Source: Roseomonas marmotae (lineage in GTDB: Bacteria > Pseudomonadota > Alphaproteobacteria > Acetobacterales > Acetobacteraceae). Taken from it: DNA of 64,000 bases. Location of the stretch: contig NZ_CP061091.1 of NCBI RefSeq assembly GCF_017654485.1, forward strand, positions 2,548,501 to 2,612,500. The letters run 5' to 3'. Both the position numbers and the translations under genes were made by a program. The notes under the pieces are model-generated. The model did no database searches, was not told the origin of the DNA, and saw only the letters and a program-made list of their open reading frames with translations. Positions 35,437-44,930 of the stretch are shown here, in pieces; the first letter of the stretch is position 1; each line of letters begins with the position of its first letter.

Positions 35437-36774
35437 TTAGTCGGCCTCGGCCGGGATGGCGGAGCCCGTGGGGTCGAAGAGCGGGTGGCCCGCCATCGCG
35501 GCATCCAGCCGCTCGCGGTCCAGCTCGTTCTCCCAGCGCGCGACGACCACCGTCGCCACGGCATTGCCGACCAGGTTGGTCAGTGCCCGGCACTCGGACA
35601 TGAAGCGGTCGATGCCGAGGATCAGCGCCATGCCCGCGACGGGAACGGAGGGCACGACGGAGAGCGTGGCCGCCAGGGTGATGAAGCCCGCCCCGGTGAT
35701 GCCGGCCGCGCCCTTGGAGGAGAGCATGGCCACCAGCAGCAGCAGCACCTGGTCGCCGATCGAGAGCGGCGTATCCGTCGCCTGGGCGATGAACAGCGCC
35801 GCCAGGGTCATGTAGATATTGGTGCCGTCCAGGTTGAAGCTGTAGCCGGTCGGGATGACGAGGCCGACGACGGACTTCTTGCAGCCCGCGCGCTCCATCT
35901 TCTCCATCAGCGTCGGCAGCGCGGCCTCCGAGGAGGAGGTGCCGAGCACGAGCAGCAGCTCTTCCTTGATGTAGCGGATCAGCGCCAGGATGCTGAAGCC
36001 GTTGTAACGCGCCACCGCGCCCAGCACGACCAGCACGAAGAGCAGCGAGGTGATGTAGAAGGTGCCGACCAGGAAGGCGAGGTTGACCACCGAGCCGATG
36101 CCGTAACGGCCGATGGTGAAGGCCATGGCGCCGAAGGCACCGATGGGCGCCGCCTTCATCAGGATGCCGACCAGCGTGAAGATCGGCGCCGTCAGGACCT
36201 GGAGGAAGTCCAGCACGGGCTTGCCGCGCTCGCCCACCAGCGCCAGCGAGATGCCGAAGAGCACCGCGAAGAACAGCACCTGCAGGATGTCGCCCGTCAC
36301 GAAGGGGCTGACGATCGTGGTGGGGATGATGTTCATGAGGAAGGCGGTGATGGTCTGCTCATGCGCCTGGGCGGCGTAGCCCTGCACCGCCGTGGAATCG
36401 AGCGTGGCCGGGTTGATGTGCAGGCCGTATCCGGGCTGCAGGAGGTTGCCCACGACCAGGCCGATGACCAGGGCCAGGGTCGAGAAGCAGAGGAAGTAGA
36501 TCATCGCCTTGCCGGCGACGCGCCCCACCTTCTGCAGGTCGCTCATGCCGGCGATGCCGGTGGCGACCGTCAGGAAAATGACGGGGGCGATGATCATCTT
36601 CACCAGCTTGATGAAGGCATCGCCCAGCGGCTTCATCGCCGCACCCTGGTCAGGCCAGAAATGCCCCAGCAGAATGCCGAGCGCGATGGCCAGCAGCACC
36701 TGGAAGTAGAGGTGCTGCCATAGCTTCTTCTTGCCCTGTGGGGCGCCCGCCGAGGCGGGGGCGATCATCGCCAT
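35437..36774 (-). CDS. dctA: C4-dicarboxylate transporter, DAACS family
   Basis: A 445-residue inner-membrane secondary transporter for succinate, fumarate and malate driven by cations. Family signatures include [16 protein letters not shown], the serine-rich [11 protein letters not shown] hairpin tip, [17 protein letters not shown] and the C-terminal [14 protein letters not shown]. The gene is preceded at about 100 bases by a consensus sigma-54 promoter and further upstream by a palindrome, and lies divergent from dctB/dctD. This is the classic rhizobial-type arrangement. Confidence 0.93.
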   Translation of the reverse strand: MAMIAPASAGAPQGKKKLWQHLYFQVLLAIALGILLGHFWPDQGAAMKPLGDAFIKLVKMIIAPVIFLTVATGIAGMSDLQKVGRVAGKAMIYFLCFSTLALVIGLVVGNLLQPGYGLHINPATLDSTAVQGYAAQAHEQTITAFLMNIIPTTIVSPFVTGDILQVLFFAVLFGISLALVGERGKPVLDFLQVLTAPIFTLVGILMKAAPIGAFGAMAFTIGRYGIGSVVNLAFLVGTFYITSLLFVLVVLGAVARYNGFSILALIRYIKEELLLVLGTSSSEAALPTLMEKMERAGCKKSVVGLVIPTGYSFNLDGTNIYMTLAALFIAQATDTPLSIGDQVLLLLVAMLSSKGAAGITGAGFITLAATLSVVPSVPVAGMALILGIDRFMSECRALTNLVGNAVATVVVARWENELDRERLDAAMAGHPLFDPTGSAIPAEAD

Positions 36775-36874
36775 TTAGTTCCCTCCAGCCGGGCCCGCAT
36801 CCTGCGCCGGCCCTGTCATACCCATCCGCCAGGACCCGAAAATGCCTGTTCCGGCGGCTACGGCTGCCTCATCC

Positions 36875-36889
36875 GCAAGCGCCGTGCCA
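36875..36889 (-). promoter_or_regulatory. Sigma-54 promoter of dctA
   Basis: On the minus strand the sequence reads TGGCAC-N5-TTGC, the full -24/-12 consensus with the required GG and GC. It lies 101 bases upstream of the dctA start codon and points toward it. It should depend on RpoN and an activator carrying GAFTGA, encoded here as dctD. Confidence 0.88.
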
Positions 36890-36982
36890 CTTCGCAGGGC
36901 GAGAGAAAACCTAGAACTTACATAAGACCCGGGTTTTCAGCGTCGAGGCAGCATGCGGATTTTCGCCCTCACCTTGCGGTGA

Positions 36983-37002
36983 TTGTGTGGTATTCCGCAC
37001 AA
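36983..37002. promoter_or_regulatory. Candidate DctD upstream activating site
   Basis: A 20-base near-perfect palindrome (TTGTG-N10-CACAA with further matching inner bases, 8 of 10 pairs) lies about 95 bases upstream of the -24 element and ends at the dctB start codon. Position and symmetry fit an enhancer for the DctD dimer; the AT-rich stretch between (about 36903-36940) could bend. It would also overlap dctB translation start, allowing feedback. Confidence 0.65.
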
Positions 37003-38850
37003 ATGGCTGCTCCATTCCTTCTCTCGACAAAACGGCTGCGAGCCGATCGCAGAGCCGCGACCTGGCTGGCCCTGGTCATGGCCTGCGTCCTGCTGGCCGC
37101 CTGCCTGGCATGGGGCGCAGGCCAGGTCGCGCGCCGTCAGGCCTGGGAGGAGCTGGAGCAACGCTCCCTCTCCACGGCCACGCTCAACGCCGCCCTGCTG
37201 CGCAGTGAGTTGGAGAAGCAACGCTCCCTGCCGTTCGTGCTGGCTGAAGACGCGGAGCTGAGCGCCGCCCTGGCCGAGCCCGGGCCCGACATCCTGCTGA
37301 GGGTCAACCGTAAGCTGGAGCGGCTGCGGGACGGCACAGGCGCCGATGTCATCTACCTCGTGGATCTGGAAGGCATCGCCATCGCCGCCAGCAACTGGCG
37401 GGAAGAGAGCAGCTTCGTCGGCAAGGAATATCGCTTCCGCCAGTATATCCAGGGCGCCATGCGCGCGGGCGCGGCCGAGCAATTCGCCATGGGCACCGTC
37501 AGCCGCCGCCCCGGCCTCTATATCGCCCGTCGCCTGGGCACGGCCTCGGCCCCCCTCGGCGTCGTGGTGGTCAAGGTGGAGTTCGGTGCGGTCGAGGATA
37601 CCTGGCGCGACCCGAACCGCCCCGTTTACGTAACCGACGACCGCGGCATCCTGCTGCTGGCCAACCGTTCCGGCTGGCGCTTCCAGACCGAGCGCCCCCT
37701 GCCCGCCCCGCAGCAGGCGGTGATCCGCGACAGCCTGCAATTCGGCGAGGCCGCGCTGACGCCCCTGCCCCTGCGCGCCAACCTGACCGGCCTGGACCAG
37801 GATGCCGTGCTGCTGGACGAAGGGGGCAGCTCCGGCGCCACCGCCATGCTGCGTGCCACGGTGCCGGTGCCCACCGCAGCATGGCAGCTGACGCTGCTCG
37901 CGCCGGTTGAGCCGATGCTGCGCGATGCCGAGACGCAGCGGCGCAATGCCGTCTTCGGCCTCTCCCTGCTCGGCATGGCGGGCGCCACCATCCTGGTGCA
38001 GCGCGCCGGCCGCGCCCGCCGCCATGCTGCGGAGCAGCGGGCCGAGCGGCAGCGGCTGGAGGACAGCGTCGCCGCCCGCACCGCGGAACTGACCAGCGAG
38101 ATCGCCGAACGCAAGCGCACCGAGGCCCGGCTGGCGGATGCGCGGGAGGTCCTGCGCCAGGCCAACCGCCTGGCAACGCTCGGCCAGGTCGCGGCCGGCG
38201 TGGCGCATGAGATCAACCAGCCCCTCGCCGCCATCCGCAGCTATGCCGGCAATGCCGTCACCTTCCTGACGCGCGGGGAGACCGCGCGGGCACGCAGCAA
38301 CCTGGAGATCATCGCCCGGCTGACCGAGCGGATCGGCGGCATCACGGCGGAACTGCGCGCCTTCTCCCGCAAGGGTGAGGCGGAGCCGGGCCCGGTCAGC
38401 GTCACCGCGGCCGTGGAAGGCGCGGCAATGCTGCTGCACACGCGACTGGAGCACCAGGGCGTGCCGCTGCTGCGCGAGCTGCCGGAGCGCGAGCCCTGGA
38501 TCATCGGCCGACAGGTGCGGCTGGAGCAGGTGCTCATTAACCTGATCCAGAATGCGCTGGACGCGCTCGAGGGCCAGGCGGACGCCCTCATCCACCTCAT
38601 CGTCACCCGTGATGGCGGCGAGGTGCGGATCGCCATCCGGGACAATGGCCCGGGCATCCCGCCGGAGATCCGGCAGTCGCTGTTCATGCCCTTCTCCTCG
38701 GCCAAGCCGCAGGGGCTGGGCCTCGGCCTCGCCATCTGCAACGACATCGTCACGGAGGCCGGCGGGCGCATCGAGGCCGAGAGCAGGCCCGGGGAAGGTG
38801 CGTGTTTCACCATCGTTCTGCCGGAAGCGCAGGGGAGGACCAGCGCATGA
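37003..38850 (+). CDS. dctB: Sensor histidine kinase of the dicarboxylate system
   Basis: A 615-residue membrane kinase. A first helix (about residues 20-40) and a second (about 320-335) bracket a periplasmic double-Cache sensor domain that includes [14 protein letters not shown] coiled-coil linker leads to the dimerisation helix with H402 in [13 protein letters not shown], then N, G1 and G2 boxes ([26 protein letters not shown]). It senses C4-dicarboxylates and phosphorylates DctD. The ATG at 37003 directly follows the palindrome; a GTG eight codons upstream is less likely. It overlaps dctD by 4 bases. Confidence 0.9.
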   Translation: MAAPFLLSTKRLRADRRAATWLALVMACVLLAACLAWGAGQVARRQAWEELEQRSLSTATLNAALLRSELEKQRSLPFVLAEDAELSAALAEPGPDILLRVNRKLERLRDGTGADVIYLVDLEGIAIAASNWREESSFVGKEYRFRQYIQGAMRAGAAEQFAMGTVSRRPGLYIARRLGTASAPLGVVVVKVEFGAVEDTWRDPNRPVYVTDDRGILLLANRSGWRFQTERPLPAPQQAVIRDSLQFGEAALTPLPLRANLTGLDQDAVLLDEGGSSGATAMLRATVPVPTAAWQLTLLAPVEPMLRDAETQRRNAVFGLSLLGMAGATILVQRAGRARRHAAEQRAERQRLEDSVAARTAELTSEIAERKRTEARLADAREVLRQANRLATLGQVAAGVAHEINQPLAAIRSYAGNAVTFLTRGETARARSNLEIIARLTERIGGITAELRAFSRKGEAEPGPVSVTAAVEGAAMLLHTRLEHQGVPLLRELPEREPWIIGRQVRLEQVLINLIQNALDALEGQADALIHLIVTRDGGEVRIAIRDNGPGIPPEIRQSLFMPFSSAKPQGLGLGLAICNDIVTEAGGRIEAESRPGEGACFTIVLPEAQGRTSA

Positions 38851-40190
38851 CACCCATCCGCGTCGCCTTCGTCGATGATGACGCCGAGCTGCGCGAGGCC
38901 AATGCGCAGACTCTGGAGCTGGACGGGTTGGAGCCCCTGCCCCTCGCCTCCGCCGCCGAGGCTCTGGCGCGCATCGACGCGGGCTTCGAGGGCGTGGTGG
39001 TCAGCGACATCCGCATGGCCGGCATGGACGGCTTCCAGCTCTTCCGCCGCCTGCATGCCATGGATGCCGACCTGCCGGTGATCCTGATCACCGGCCATGG
39101 AGATATCCCCATGGCGGTCGCGGCGATGAAGGAAGGTGCCTACGACTTCCTTGCCAAGCCCTTCGAACCCGGCGCGCTGCTGGCCAGCATCCGGCGCGCC
39201 CTGGAAAAACGCAGGCTTGTCCTGGAGAATCGCCGCCTGCGCGAATGCGTCGCCGCCGGGGAAGACGGTGCGCTGCTGCTGGGCGAGACCCCGGCCATGC
39301 AGCGCCTGCGCCGCACGCTGCGCCATATCGCCGATGCCGACGTGGATGTGCTGGTGGTGGGCGAGACCGGCACGGGCAAGGAGGTTGTCTCCTCCGCCCT
39401 GCATCGCTGGAGCCGCCGCACCAGCCGGCCCTTCGTCGCGCTCAATTGCGGCGCGCTGCCGGAGACGGTGATCGAGAGCGAATTATTCGGCCATGAGGCC
39501 GGCGCCTTCACCGGAGCGCACAAGAGGCGCGTCGGCCGCGTCGAGCATTCCAGCGGCGGCACGCTCTTCCTCGACGAGATCGAGAGCATGCCGCATTCCC
39601 TGCAGGTGAAGCTGCTGCGGGTGCTGGAGACGCGGGAGATCACCCCCCTCGGCACCAATGAGACCCGGGCGCTGGACCTGCGCGTGGTGGCCGCCAGCAA
39701 GATCGACCTGGCCGAGGCCGCCTCTCGCGGCGAGTTCCGCGAGGACCTGTTCTACCGCCTGAATGTCGTGACGCTGCGTCTCCCGCCGCTGCGGGAGCGT
39801 CGGGGGGACATCCCCCTGCTCTTCGCGCATTTCCTGGCCCGCGCCGCCATCCGCTTCCGTCGCCCCGCGCCGGAGATGACCCCCGCGGTGGAGCGGCACC
39901 TGCTGAGCCATGACTGGCCCGGCAATGTGCGCGAACTCTCCCATTTCGCCGAGCGCGTGGCGCTGGGGCTGGAAGCGCTGGAAGACCCCGCCCCGCGCGA
40001 GGAAGGCGACGCCTTCAGCCTGCCGGAGCGGATGGAACGCTACGAGGCCGCTCTGATCTCCCGGGCGCTGGAGGCCAACGGCGGCGATGTGCGCAACACG
40101 CTCGCCCTCCTCGGCATCCCGCGCAAGACCTTCTACGACAAGCTGGCCCGGCATGGCATCGACCGCAGCCGCTACATTCGGCAGGAATGA
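38847..40190 (+). CDS. dctD: Sigma-54-dependent response regulator of dicarboxylate transport
   Basis: A 447-residue NtrC-family activator. The receiver domain (1-120) has DDD at 10-12, phospho-acceptor D54 and K105. The AAA+ domain has Walker A GETGTGKE (173-180), the sigma-54 contact GAFTGA (220-225) and Walker B LFLDEIE (241-247). The C-terminal Fis-type HTH ends with [17 protein letters not shown]. It is coupled to dctB by an ATGA overlap. The intact GAFTGA loop fits the sigma-54 promoter found before dctA. Confidence 0.93.
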   Translation: MTPIRVAFVDDDAELREANAQTLELDGLEPLPLASAAEALARIDAGFEGVVVSDIRMAGMDGFQLFRRLHAMDADLPVILITGHGDIPMAVAAMKEGAYDFLAKPFEPGALLASIRRALEKRRLVLENRRLRECVAAGEDGALLLGETPAMQRLRRTLRHIADADVDVLVVGETGTGKEVVSSALHRWSRRTSRPFVALNCGALPETVIESELFGHEAGAFTGAHKRRVGRVEHSSGGTLFLDEIESMPHSLQVKLLRVLETREITPLGTNETRALDLRVVAASKIDLAEAASRGEFREDLFYRLNVVTLRLPPLRERRGDIPLLFAHFLARAAIRFRRPAPEMTPAVERHLLSHDWPGNVRELSHFAERVALGLEALEDPAPREEGDAFSLPERMERYEAALISRALEANGGDVRNTLALLGIPRKTFYDKLARHGIDRSRYIRQE

Positions 40191-40332
40191 GGCCGGGCTG
40201 TTTTCCGAGCCGGCGATCGCCGCAGGCTGAGATGCCGGGCCAGCACGTAAATTGCGTTCTATGAAAATTTATTCGTTAAAAAGGAATAACGTTGCGTATT
40301 CGGAAATTCTACCCCTAAATTGGGCCAGCTCA

Positions 40333-40432
40333 GCCCCGCGAACGACGCGCGGGGCGAACAGAATCATCGGGGGATGATCCGGCTCATGGCCGGTCGGGGG
40401 AATACCGGTCCAGCGGCTCACCGCTGGACCGG
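40333..40432. other. Structured intergenic element between dctD and the RidA-like gene
   Basis: The 361-base gap holds no gene but several perfect stems: 40269-40274 with 40284-40289 in an AT-rich stretch, 40333-40340 with 40348-40355, 40363-40368 with 40373-40378, 40390-40394 with 40404-40408, and 40405-40416 with 40421-40432. The last two share bases 40405-40408 and cannot form together. This could be a small RNA, or a switching leader of the RidA-like gene 120 bases downstream. No known riboswitch was recognised. Confidence 0.4.
40405..40432 (+). terminator. Perfect 12-bp hairpin, possible terminator
   Basis: 12-bp stem (40405-40416 with 40421-40432) with loop CTCA, followed by GGCCTTTCC. 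The T-run is weak, so termination efficiency is uncertain. It may end dctBD transcription or a small RNA. Confidence 0.5.
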
Positions 40433-40551
40433 GGCCTTTCCGCCCTGTCTCCAACCTGCATGATCGCGTTGCGGTCATTCATGACGGCGCCTTCCAAGGC
40501 TTCGTCCAGGTCGCTCCGCGCGGCCGCGCCCTAAGAAGGATAACCGCCACC

Positions 40552-41013
40552 ATGGATGACGCTGAATCCCGCCTGGCCGCGCTCGGCCACACCCTGCCGG
40601 TGTTGGGCAAGCCGCTCTTCGCCTATGTGCCCTTCAAGCGCGTAGGCGATGTTGCCTATATCTCCGGCCAGGTGCCGCGCCATGCCGATGGCTCTCTGAC
40701 CACCGGCAAGGTGGGCGATGCGCTGACGGTGGAAGAGGCGCGGAAGGCCGCCGAGCTTTGCGCGTTGAATATCCTCTCCGTCGCCAAGGCCGCCGCCGGC
40801 AGCCTGGAGAAGGTGGAGTTCCTGAAGATCTTCGGCATGGTCAATGCCACGCCCGATTTCGGCCAGCAGCCGCAGGTGATCGACGCCTGCTCCAAGCTGC
40901 TCGTCGAGGTGCTGGGCGAGCGTGGCCGCCACGCTCGCTCCGCCGTCGGCATGGGCTCGCTGCCCTCCAACGTGCCGGTGGAAATCGAGGCGGTGATCCG
41001 CATCCTGGACTGA
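40552..41013 (+). CDS. RidA-like protein of the longer subgroup
   Basis: A 153-residue YjgF/RidA-fold protein with VAYISGQVPRHADGSL near the N-terminus, FLKIFGMVNATPDF and a C-terminal RSAVGMGSLPSNVPVEIEAVI. It is longer than RidA and matches the subgroup often found beside amino-acid catabolic genes; deaminase activity is not certain in this group. AAGAAGGA lies about 12 bases before the ATG. It stands alone after a structured intergenic region and is convergent with the NTF2-like gene. Confidence 0.8.
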   Translation: MDDAESRLAALGHTLPVLGKPLFAYVPFKRVGDVAYISGQVPRHADGSLTTGKVGDALTVEEARKAAELCALNILSVAKAAAGSLEKVEFLKIFGMVNATPDFGQQPQVIDACSKLLVEVLGERGRHARSAVGMGSLPSNVPVEIEAVIRILD

Positions 41014-41047
41014 CGGCGGCGGGAGCGCCTGGCGCGCCCCGTTCGGG

Positions 41048-41416
41048 TCAGGCCTTCGGGTGGGCCATCAGCCTTGGCGTCTGCTGGTGCTGCACCACCC
41101 GCCAGTCCTCATGCGCCAGGCGGCGATAGACCGAGGTGCAATGCGCCTCATAGGGCTGCGTCCCCTCCCGCTCCGCCCGCGCATGGTAGGCGATGACGAT
41201 CAGCCCTTCCTGCGGCCGCCTCACCTGCCGGTCAGAGAGTTCGACGCTCGACCAGCGCGGGGTGGCGGAGACCGCCTCCACCGCCTGCTGCCCGCCCATC
41301 ACGAAGGGGGGCTGGGGCACCACCATCAGGCACTCGTCGTCGATCGAGGCCCTGTAGTGTTCCGCGTCGGCGGCCCACAGGCTTTCCTCGAAGCTCCAGA
41401 TCCGCGCGTCGTCCAT
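41048..41416 (-). CDS. NTF2-like (SnoaL/DUF4440 type) small protein
   Basis: A 122-residue single-domain protein from ATG 41416 (MDDARIWSFEESLW). The helix-then-sheet pattern is that of NTF2-like folds: EESLWAADAEHYRASID, then VVPQPPFVMGG, and a C-terminal sheet including YEAHCTSVYRRLAHEDWRVVQHQQT. Such proteins may be enzymes or binding proteins; no catalytic residues can be assigned. It lies 53 bases downstream of the acyltransferase gene on the same strand. Confidence 0.65.
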   Translation of the reverse strand: MDDARIWSFEESLWAADAEHYRASIDDECLMVVPQPPFVMGGQQAVEAVSATPRWSSVELSDRQVRRPQEGLIVIAYHARAEREGTQPYEAHCTSVYRRLAHEDWRVVQHQQTPRLMAHPKA

Positions 41417-41469
41417 AGCCAGGCCCTGCTTCTGCGGCAGGCGGTACAACGCGCGGCGGGCCGGATCGT

Positions 41470-42342
41470 TCAGCGGTCAGGCCGGAAGGCGTAGAGCATC
41501 AGCCACTGGTCCAGGTGCTGGCGCACCACGGGCTCGAGCACCGCCTCGATGGCGGCCTGATCGGCCTCGGCATCGCCGCTGGGGGTGATGGGCGGCAGGA
41601 AATGGGCGGTGAAGCGCGCCGCCTCACCCACCCGCAGCATATAGGCCGGCACCACCGGCACGCCGGCCCGCGCCGCCAGCCGCGCCGCCATCGAGATATT
41701 GCCACGCGGCGCTGGCGGACGCCCGAAGGCCGGCGCATTGACCCGCCCGCCTTTATACTCATCCACGTAAAGGCCGATCATGGTGTCGCCCCGCGCCAGC
41801 ACGCGCAGCGCCTCCCGCATCGCCTTGGCATCGCCCGGAATGGCATCGTTACCGAGCGAGCGCCGCACCCGCATGGCGATGCCTATCTGGGTCTTGTTGG
41901 ACAGCGGCTGGTAGATGCTGCGCATCCGCAGCCCGATGCCGCGAATGGCGGCGATCTCGGCTTCCCAGTTGCCCGTGTGCACGAGGGCCAGCACGGCATT
42001 GGGGACGGTGATGTTCTCCCCCCCCACCACGGTGATGCGGCCTTCGTCCCACACCCGGTGCAGGCAGGAGAATTCGGAGAAGACGCGGCCCATGTTGCGC
42101 AGATACAGCAGCGCCATATCCCGCCGGGCCGCCTCATCCAGTTCCGGGCGCAGGTAGGAGAGTGCGCGCATCGCGTTCTCCACCATTCGCCGCTGGCGGA
42201 AATGGCTGCCCAGCATCGCCAGTTGCGCGCCCAGCGCCGAGACCACCGGCGTCGGCAGCAGCCGCATACCCTCGTGCAGCCCGATGTCCTTCACTCGGTC
42301 CACCTGCCGCAGCAGCCGGTCCAGCACCCGCTCCTCAGCCAT
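41470..42342 (-). CDS. LpxL/HtrB-family acyltransferase
   Basis: A 290-residue lysophospholipid/lipid A acyltransferase homologue. The HX4D/E-type active-site motif is LVHTGNWEAE, and GGRVNAPAFGRPPAPRGNISMAARLA matches the substrate-binding loop (core FGRPPAPRG). Family members add secondary acyl chains to lipid A; distant members act on ornithine or other lipids. It overlaps the upstream P450 gene by 8 bases, which suggests the two modify the same lipid or fatty acid. Confidence 0.82.
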   Translation of the reverse strand: MAEERVLDRLLRQVDRVKDIGLHEGMRLLPTPVVSALGAQLAMLGSHFRQRRMVENAMRALSYLRPELDEAARRDMALLYLRNMGRVFSEFSCLHRVWDEGRITVVGGENITVPNAVLALVHTGNWEAEIAAIRGIGLRMRSIYQPLSNKTQIGIAMRVRRSLGNDAIPGDAKAMREALRVLARGDTMIGLYVDEYKGGRVNAPAFGRPPAPRGNISMAARLAARAGVPVVPAYMLRVGEAARFTAHFLPPITPSGDAEADQAAIEAVLEPVVRQHLDQWLMLYAFRPDR

Positions 42343-43792
42343 TCGCGCGGCGCTCCAGCAGCATGGGCAGGCTGTCGCCGGGGCGTAGCGTCAGGCGGCA
42401 GACCGGGTAAACCTCCGTCCCCGGCACCAGCTTCGGCGCGAAGCGGGCGGCCAGCGTGGCCAGGCACAGCACCGCCTCGGTCAGCCCGAAGGCGGCCCCG
42501 GTGCAGACGCGTGGCCCGAGGGCAAAGGGAATCCAGACATAGCGTGGCTTGATGGCCGCCTCGCCCCCCGGCAGGAAGCGCTCGGGGCGGAAGGCGTCCG
42601 GCTCCTGCCAGAGCTTGGCATGGCGGTGCAGCAGCCAGGGCACGGCGATCACCAGCGAGCCCTTGGGCACCCGATGCCCGGCCAGTTCACCCTCCGTCAC
42701 CGCTTCCCGCGCCAGCAGCGGCACGGGCGGGTAGAGGCGCAGCGTTTCCTCCACCACCGCGCGGGTGAAGGGCAGGCGCGGCAGGTCGGCGAAGGTGGCG
42801 GGGCTGCCCAGCGCCGCGGCCTCCTGCCCCACCCGCGCGGCGGAATAAGGACACTGGCTCAGCAGGTACCAGGCCCAGGCCATGGTATTGGCCGTGGTCT
42901 CGTGCCCGGCCATGAAAAGCACGGCGGCCTCGTTGCGGAAGGCCTCCCGGTCCATGCGCTGGCCGGTGGCGGGGTTCACGCCCTCGGCCATGGAGCGGAT
43001 GAGGCTGGCCTCGCCGCTGGGGGCCGAGAGCACGTTGTCGATCAGCCTGTCCAGCACCGACGCGATGCGCCTGCTGGCGCGGCGGGCGCGCGGCGGTTGC
43101 CAGCGTGGCATCCAGTCCGGCAGGCCCAGCAGCGAGATCAGGTCCGTCTGCCCCACCGCGCTCTGGTATTCCGCGAAGGCGCTGACCACGCTGGCCGCCG
43201 CCTGCCCACCCAGTTGCCGGCCGAAGATGGTGCGGCAGATGATCTCGGCGGTCAGATGGCCCATCTCGGACAGCATGTCGATCGGTGCAGCCGGGTCCTG
43301 CGCCGCCCAGGCTTCCGCGCGCTCGGCGGCGGCCTCGGTGATGGGCGGGCAAAGTTCCGCCAGGCGCGAGACATGCGTCACCGGCGTCACCACCCGCCGC
43401 CGCTCCTTCCAGAGCGGCCCGTCGCTGATGAAGAGACCGTCCCCCAGCAGCGGCTTCAGCGCGTGCCGCATCTGCGGCGACTTGCGCTCATAGGTCGCGG
43501 CATGTTCCAGGAAGGCTTCCTGCACCGTGGCCGGGCTGTTGCAGATGAAGACATCGCGCAGCAGCACCCGGCGGTGCACGAAGTCACGTTCGAAGGCCGC
43601 GCGGGGCCAGATATCCAGAAGGGAGCGCCGCAGCAGCCGCAGCAGCTCCAGCACCGACGGTATCCGGCTGTGGCGGGGCGGATAAGGCGGAATGAAAGGC
43701 GGAGCCTCGCGCGCACCGAAGCGCGGCGCATCGTGGTGAAGTTCCGCAGCGTCGGCAGGCATGACTGGACGGCCCTCCCTCGGGGCCGGCAC
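42335..43792 (-). CDS. Cytochrome P450 (monooxygenase type)
   Basis: A 485-residue P450 (475 if it starts at the ATG at 43762). It has the I-helix AGHETTANT, the ExxR motif EETLR, the DAFRPERFLPG meander and the heme loop FALGPRVCTG with the cysteine ligand. Unlike the CYP152 gene at 4988, it has the normal oxygen-activating Glu-Thr pair and so needs redox partners, none of which lie nearby. It resembles fatty-acid or alkane hydroxylase-type P450s. It overlaps the acyltransferase gene. Confidence 0.88.
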   Translation of the reverse strand: MPAPREGRPVMPADAAELHHDAPRFGAREAPPFIPPYPPRHSRIPSVLELLRLLRRSLLDIWPRAAFERDFVHRRVLLRDVFICNSPATVQEAFLEHAATYERKSPQMRHALKPLLGDGLFISDGPLWKERRRVVTPVTHVSRLAELCPPITEAAAERAEAWAAQDPAAPIDMLSEMGHLTAEIICRTIFGRQLGGQAAASVVSAFAEYQSAVGQTDLISLLGLPDWMPRWQPPRARRASRRIASVLDRLIDNVLSAPSGEASLIRSMAEGVNPATGQRMDREAFRNEAAVLFMAGHETTANTMAWAWYLLSQCPYSAARVGQEAAALGSPATFADLPRLPFTRAVVEETLRLYPPVPLLAREAVTEGELAGHRVPKGSLVIAVPWLLHRHAKLWQEPDAFRPERFLPGGEAAIKPRYVWIPFALGPRVCTGAAFGLTEAVLCLATLAARFAPKLVPGTEVYPVCRLTLRPGDSLPMLLERRANG

Positions 43793-43862
43793 CAGCCATT
43801 CAGCCCTTTACGCGCAATTTATGCCAACCGTCACAGTTTGACGAGCCCGCCTCGCTCCCGCT

Positions 43863-44930
43863 TCAGCCATCGCGCAGCCGTGTATCCCGCGTATCGGTCA
43901 GCGCCTTGCGGATCTGCTGCTCGGCCAGCGCCAGTTCCTTGGTGGCGTTCTGCCGCGTCGCGCGGCCCTCGGCGGCGATGCGGAGCGTATCCTCCAGCGT
44001 CGCGACCAGCGCCGCATTGGCCTGCTTCACCGCATCCAGATCGAAGACCCCGCGCTCCAGTTCCACGCGAGCCTCGGCATTGGCGGCGCGCAAGGTCTCG
44101 GCATTGGCAGTCAGCAGCTTGTTGGTCAGGTCGGTTGCAGCACGGACGGCGGAGCCTGCCTCCCGCATCCGCTGGATGGCCAGGGCCTGCGCCAGCTGGG
44201 TGCGCCAGAGCGGCACGGTATTCGCCAGCACCGAATGGATCTTGGCGGCCAGTGCCTTGTCGTTCTCCTGGATCAGCCGCAGCGCCGGGAGGGACTGCAT
44301 CGCCACCTGCCGCGTCAGGCGCAGGTCGTGCACCCGCCGGTCCAGCTCATCCCGCGCGGCGCGCAGATCGGCCAGCTTCTGCGCCGCCAGGGTTCCGGGC
44401 GCGCCCTCGGCTTCCCGCGCGGCGGCGGGGATGACCTCGTTGTCGGTGCGGGCCAGCACGGTCTCGCCGGCGGCGATATGCTCGGCCAGGGCATGGAACC
44501 AGTCGAGCGTCGCGCCATAGAGCCGCTCCAGCCGCTCGACATCCTCCAGCAGCCTGGTGCGGTGGTTGTCCAGCTTGTCGCCGACCGCCTCGATCTGCCC
44601 CCGCACGGTCTCATAACGGTGCATGATGGTCGTGATCTCGGCGCGGCCACGGCCCAGCAGCCGGTTCACCAGCCCCGGCTTCTCCGCCAGCTTCGTCACG
44701 TCGAAGCCGCGCAGCGTGTCCAGCAGGCCGGAGAGCGCCTCCCCCGCCTCGCCCGTCGTCGGGTTGCGGGCGGCGCCCAGCATGGCATCGGCCGCGGCGG
44801 CGGCGCGGTTCTGCGCCTCCGCGCCGAAGCGCAGGATGGTCCCGGGGTCGGAAAGCTCGATGGTCCGTGCCAGCTCCCGCACGCGCTCATCGGCCAGCGG
44901 GGTATTCGCCCGGGTCAGTTCGTCACTCAT
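43863..44930 (-). CDS. TelA-like toxic-anion-resistance family protein
   Basis: A 355-residue, almost wholly helical cytosolic protein. It matches the TelA family in its LPALRLIQENDKALAAKIHSVLANTVPLWRTQLAQAL region (core NTVPLWRTQLA) and in the terminal coiled coil. The family is linked with tellurite and cell-envelope stress resistance but its action is unclear. The ATG overlaps the stop of the XpaC-like gene, its usual partner. Confidence 0.85.
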   Translation of the reverse strand: MSDELTRANTPLADERVRELARTIELSDPGTILRFGAEAQNRAAAAADAMLGAARNPTTGEAGEALSGLLDTLRGFDVTKLAEKPGLVNRLLGRGRAEITTIMHRYETVRGQIEAVGDKLDNHRTRLLEDVERLERLYGATLDWFHALAEHIAAGETVLARTDNEVIPAAAREAEGAPGTLAAQKLADLRAARDELDRRVHDLRLTRQVAMQSLPALRLIQENDKALAAKIHSVLANTVPLWRTQLAQALAIQRMREAGSAVRAATDLTNKLLTANAETLRAANAEARVELERGVFDLDAVKQANAALVATLEDTLRIAAEGRATRQNATKELALAEQQIRKALTDTRDTRLRDG

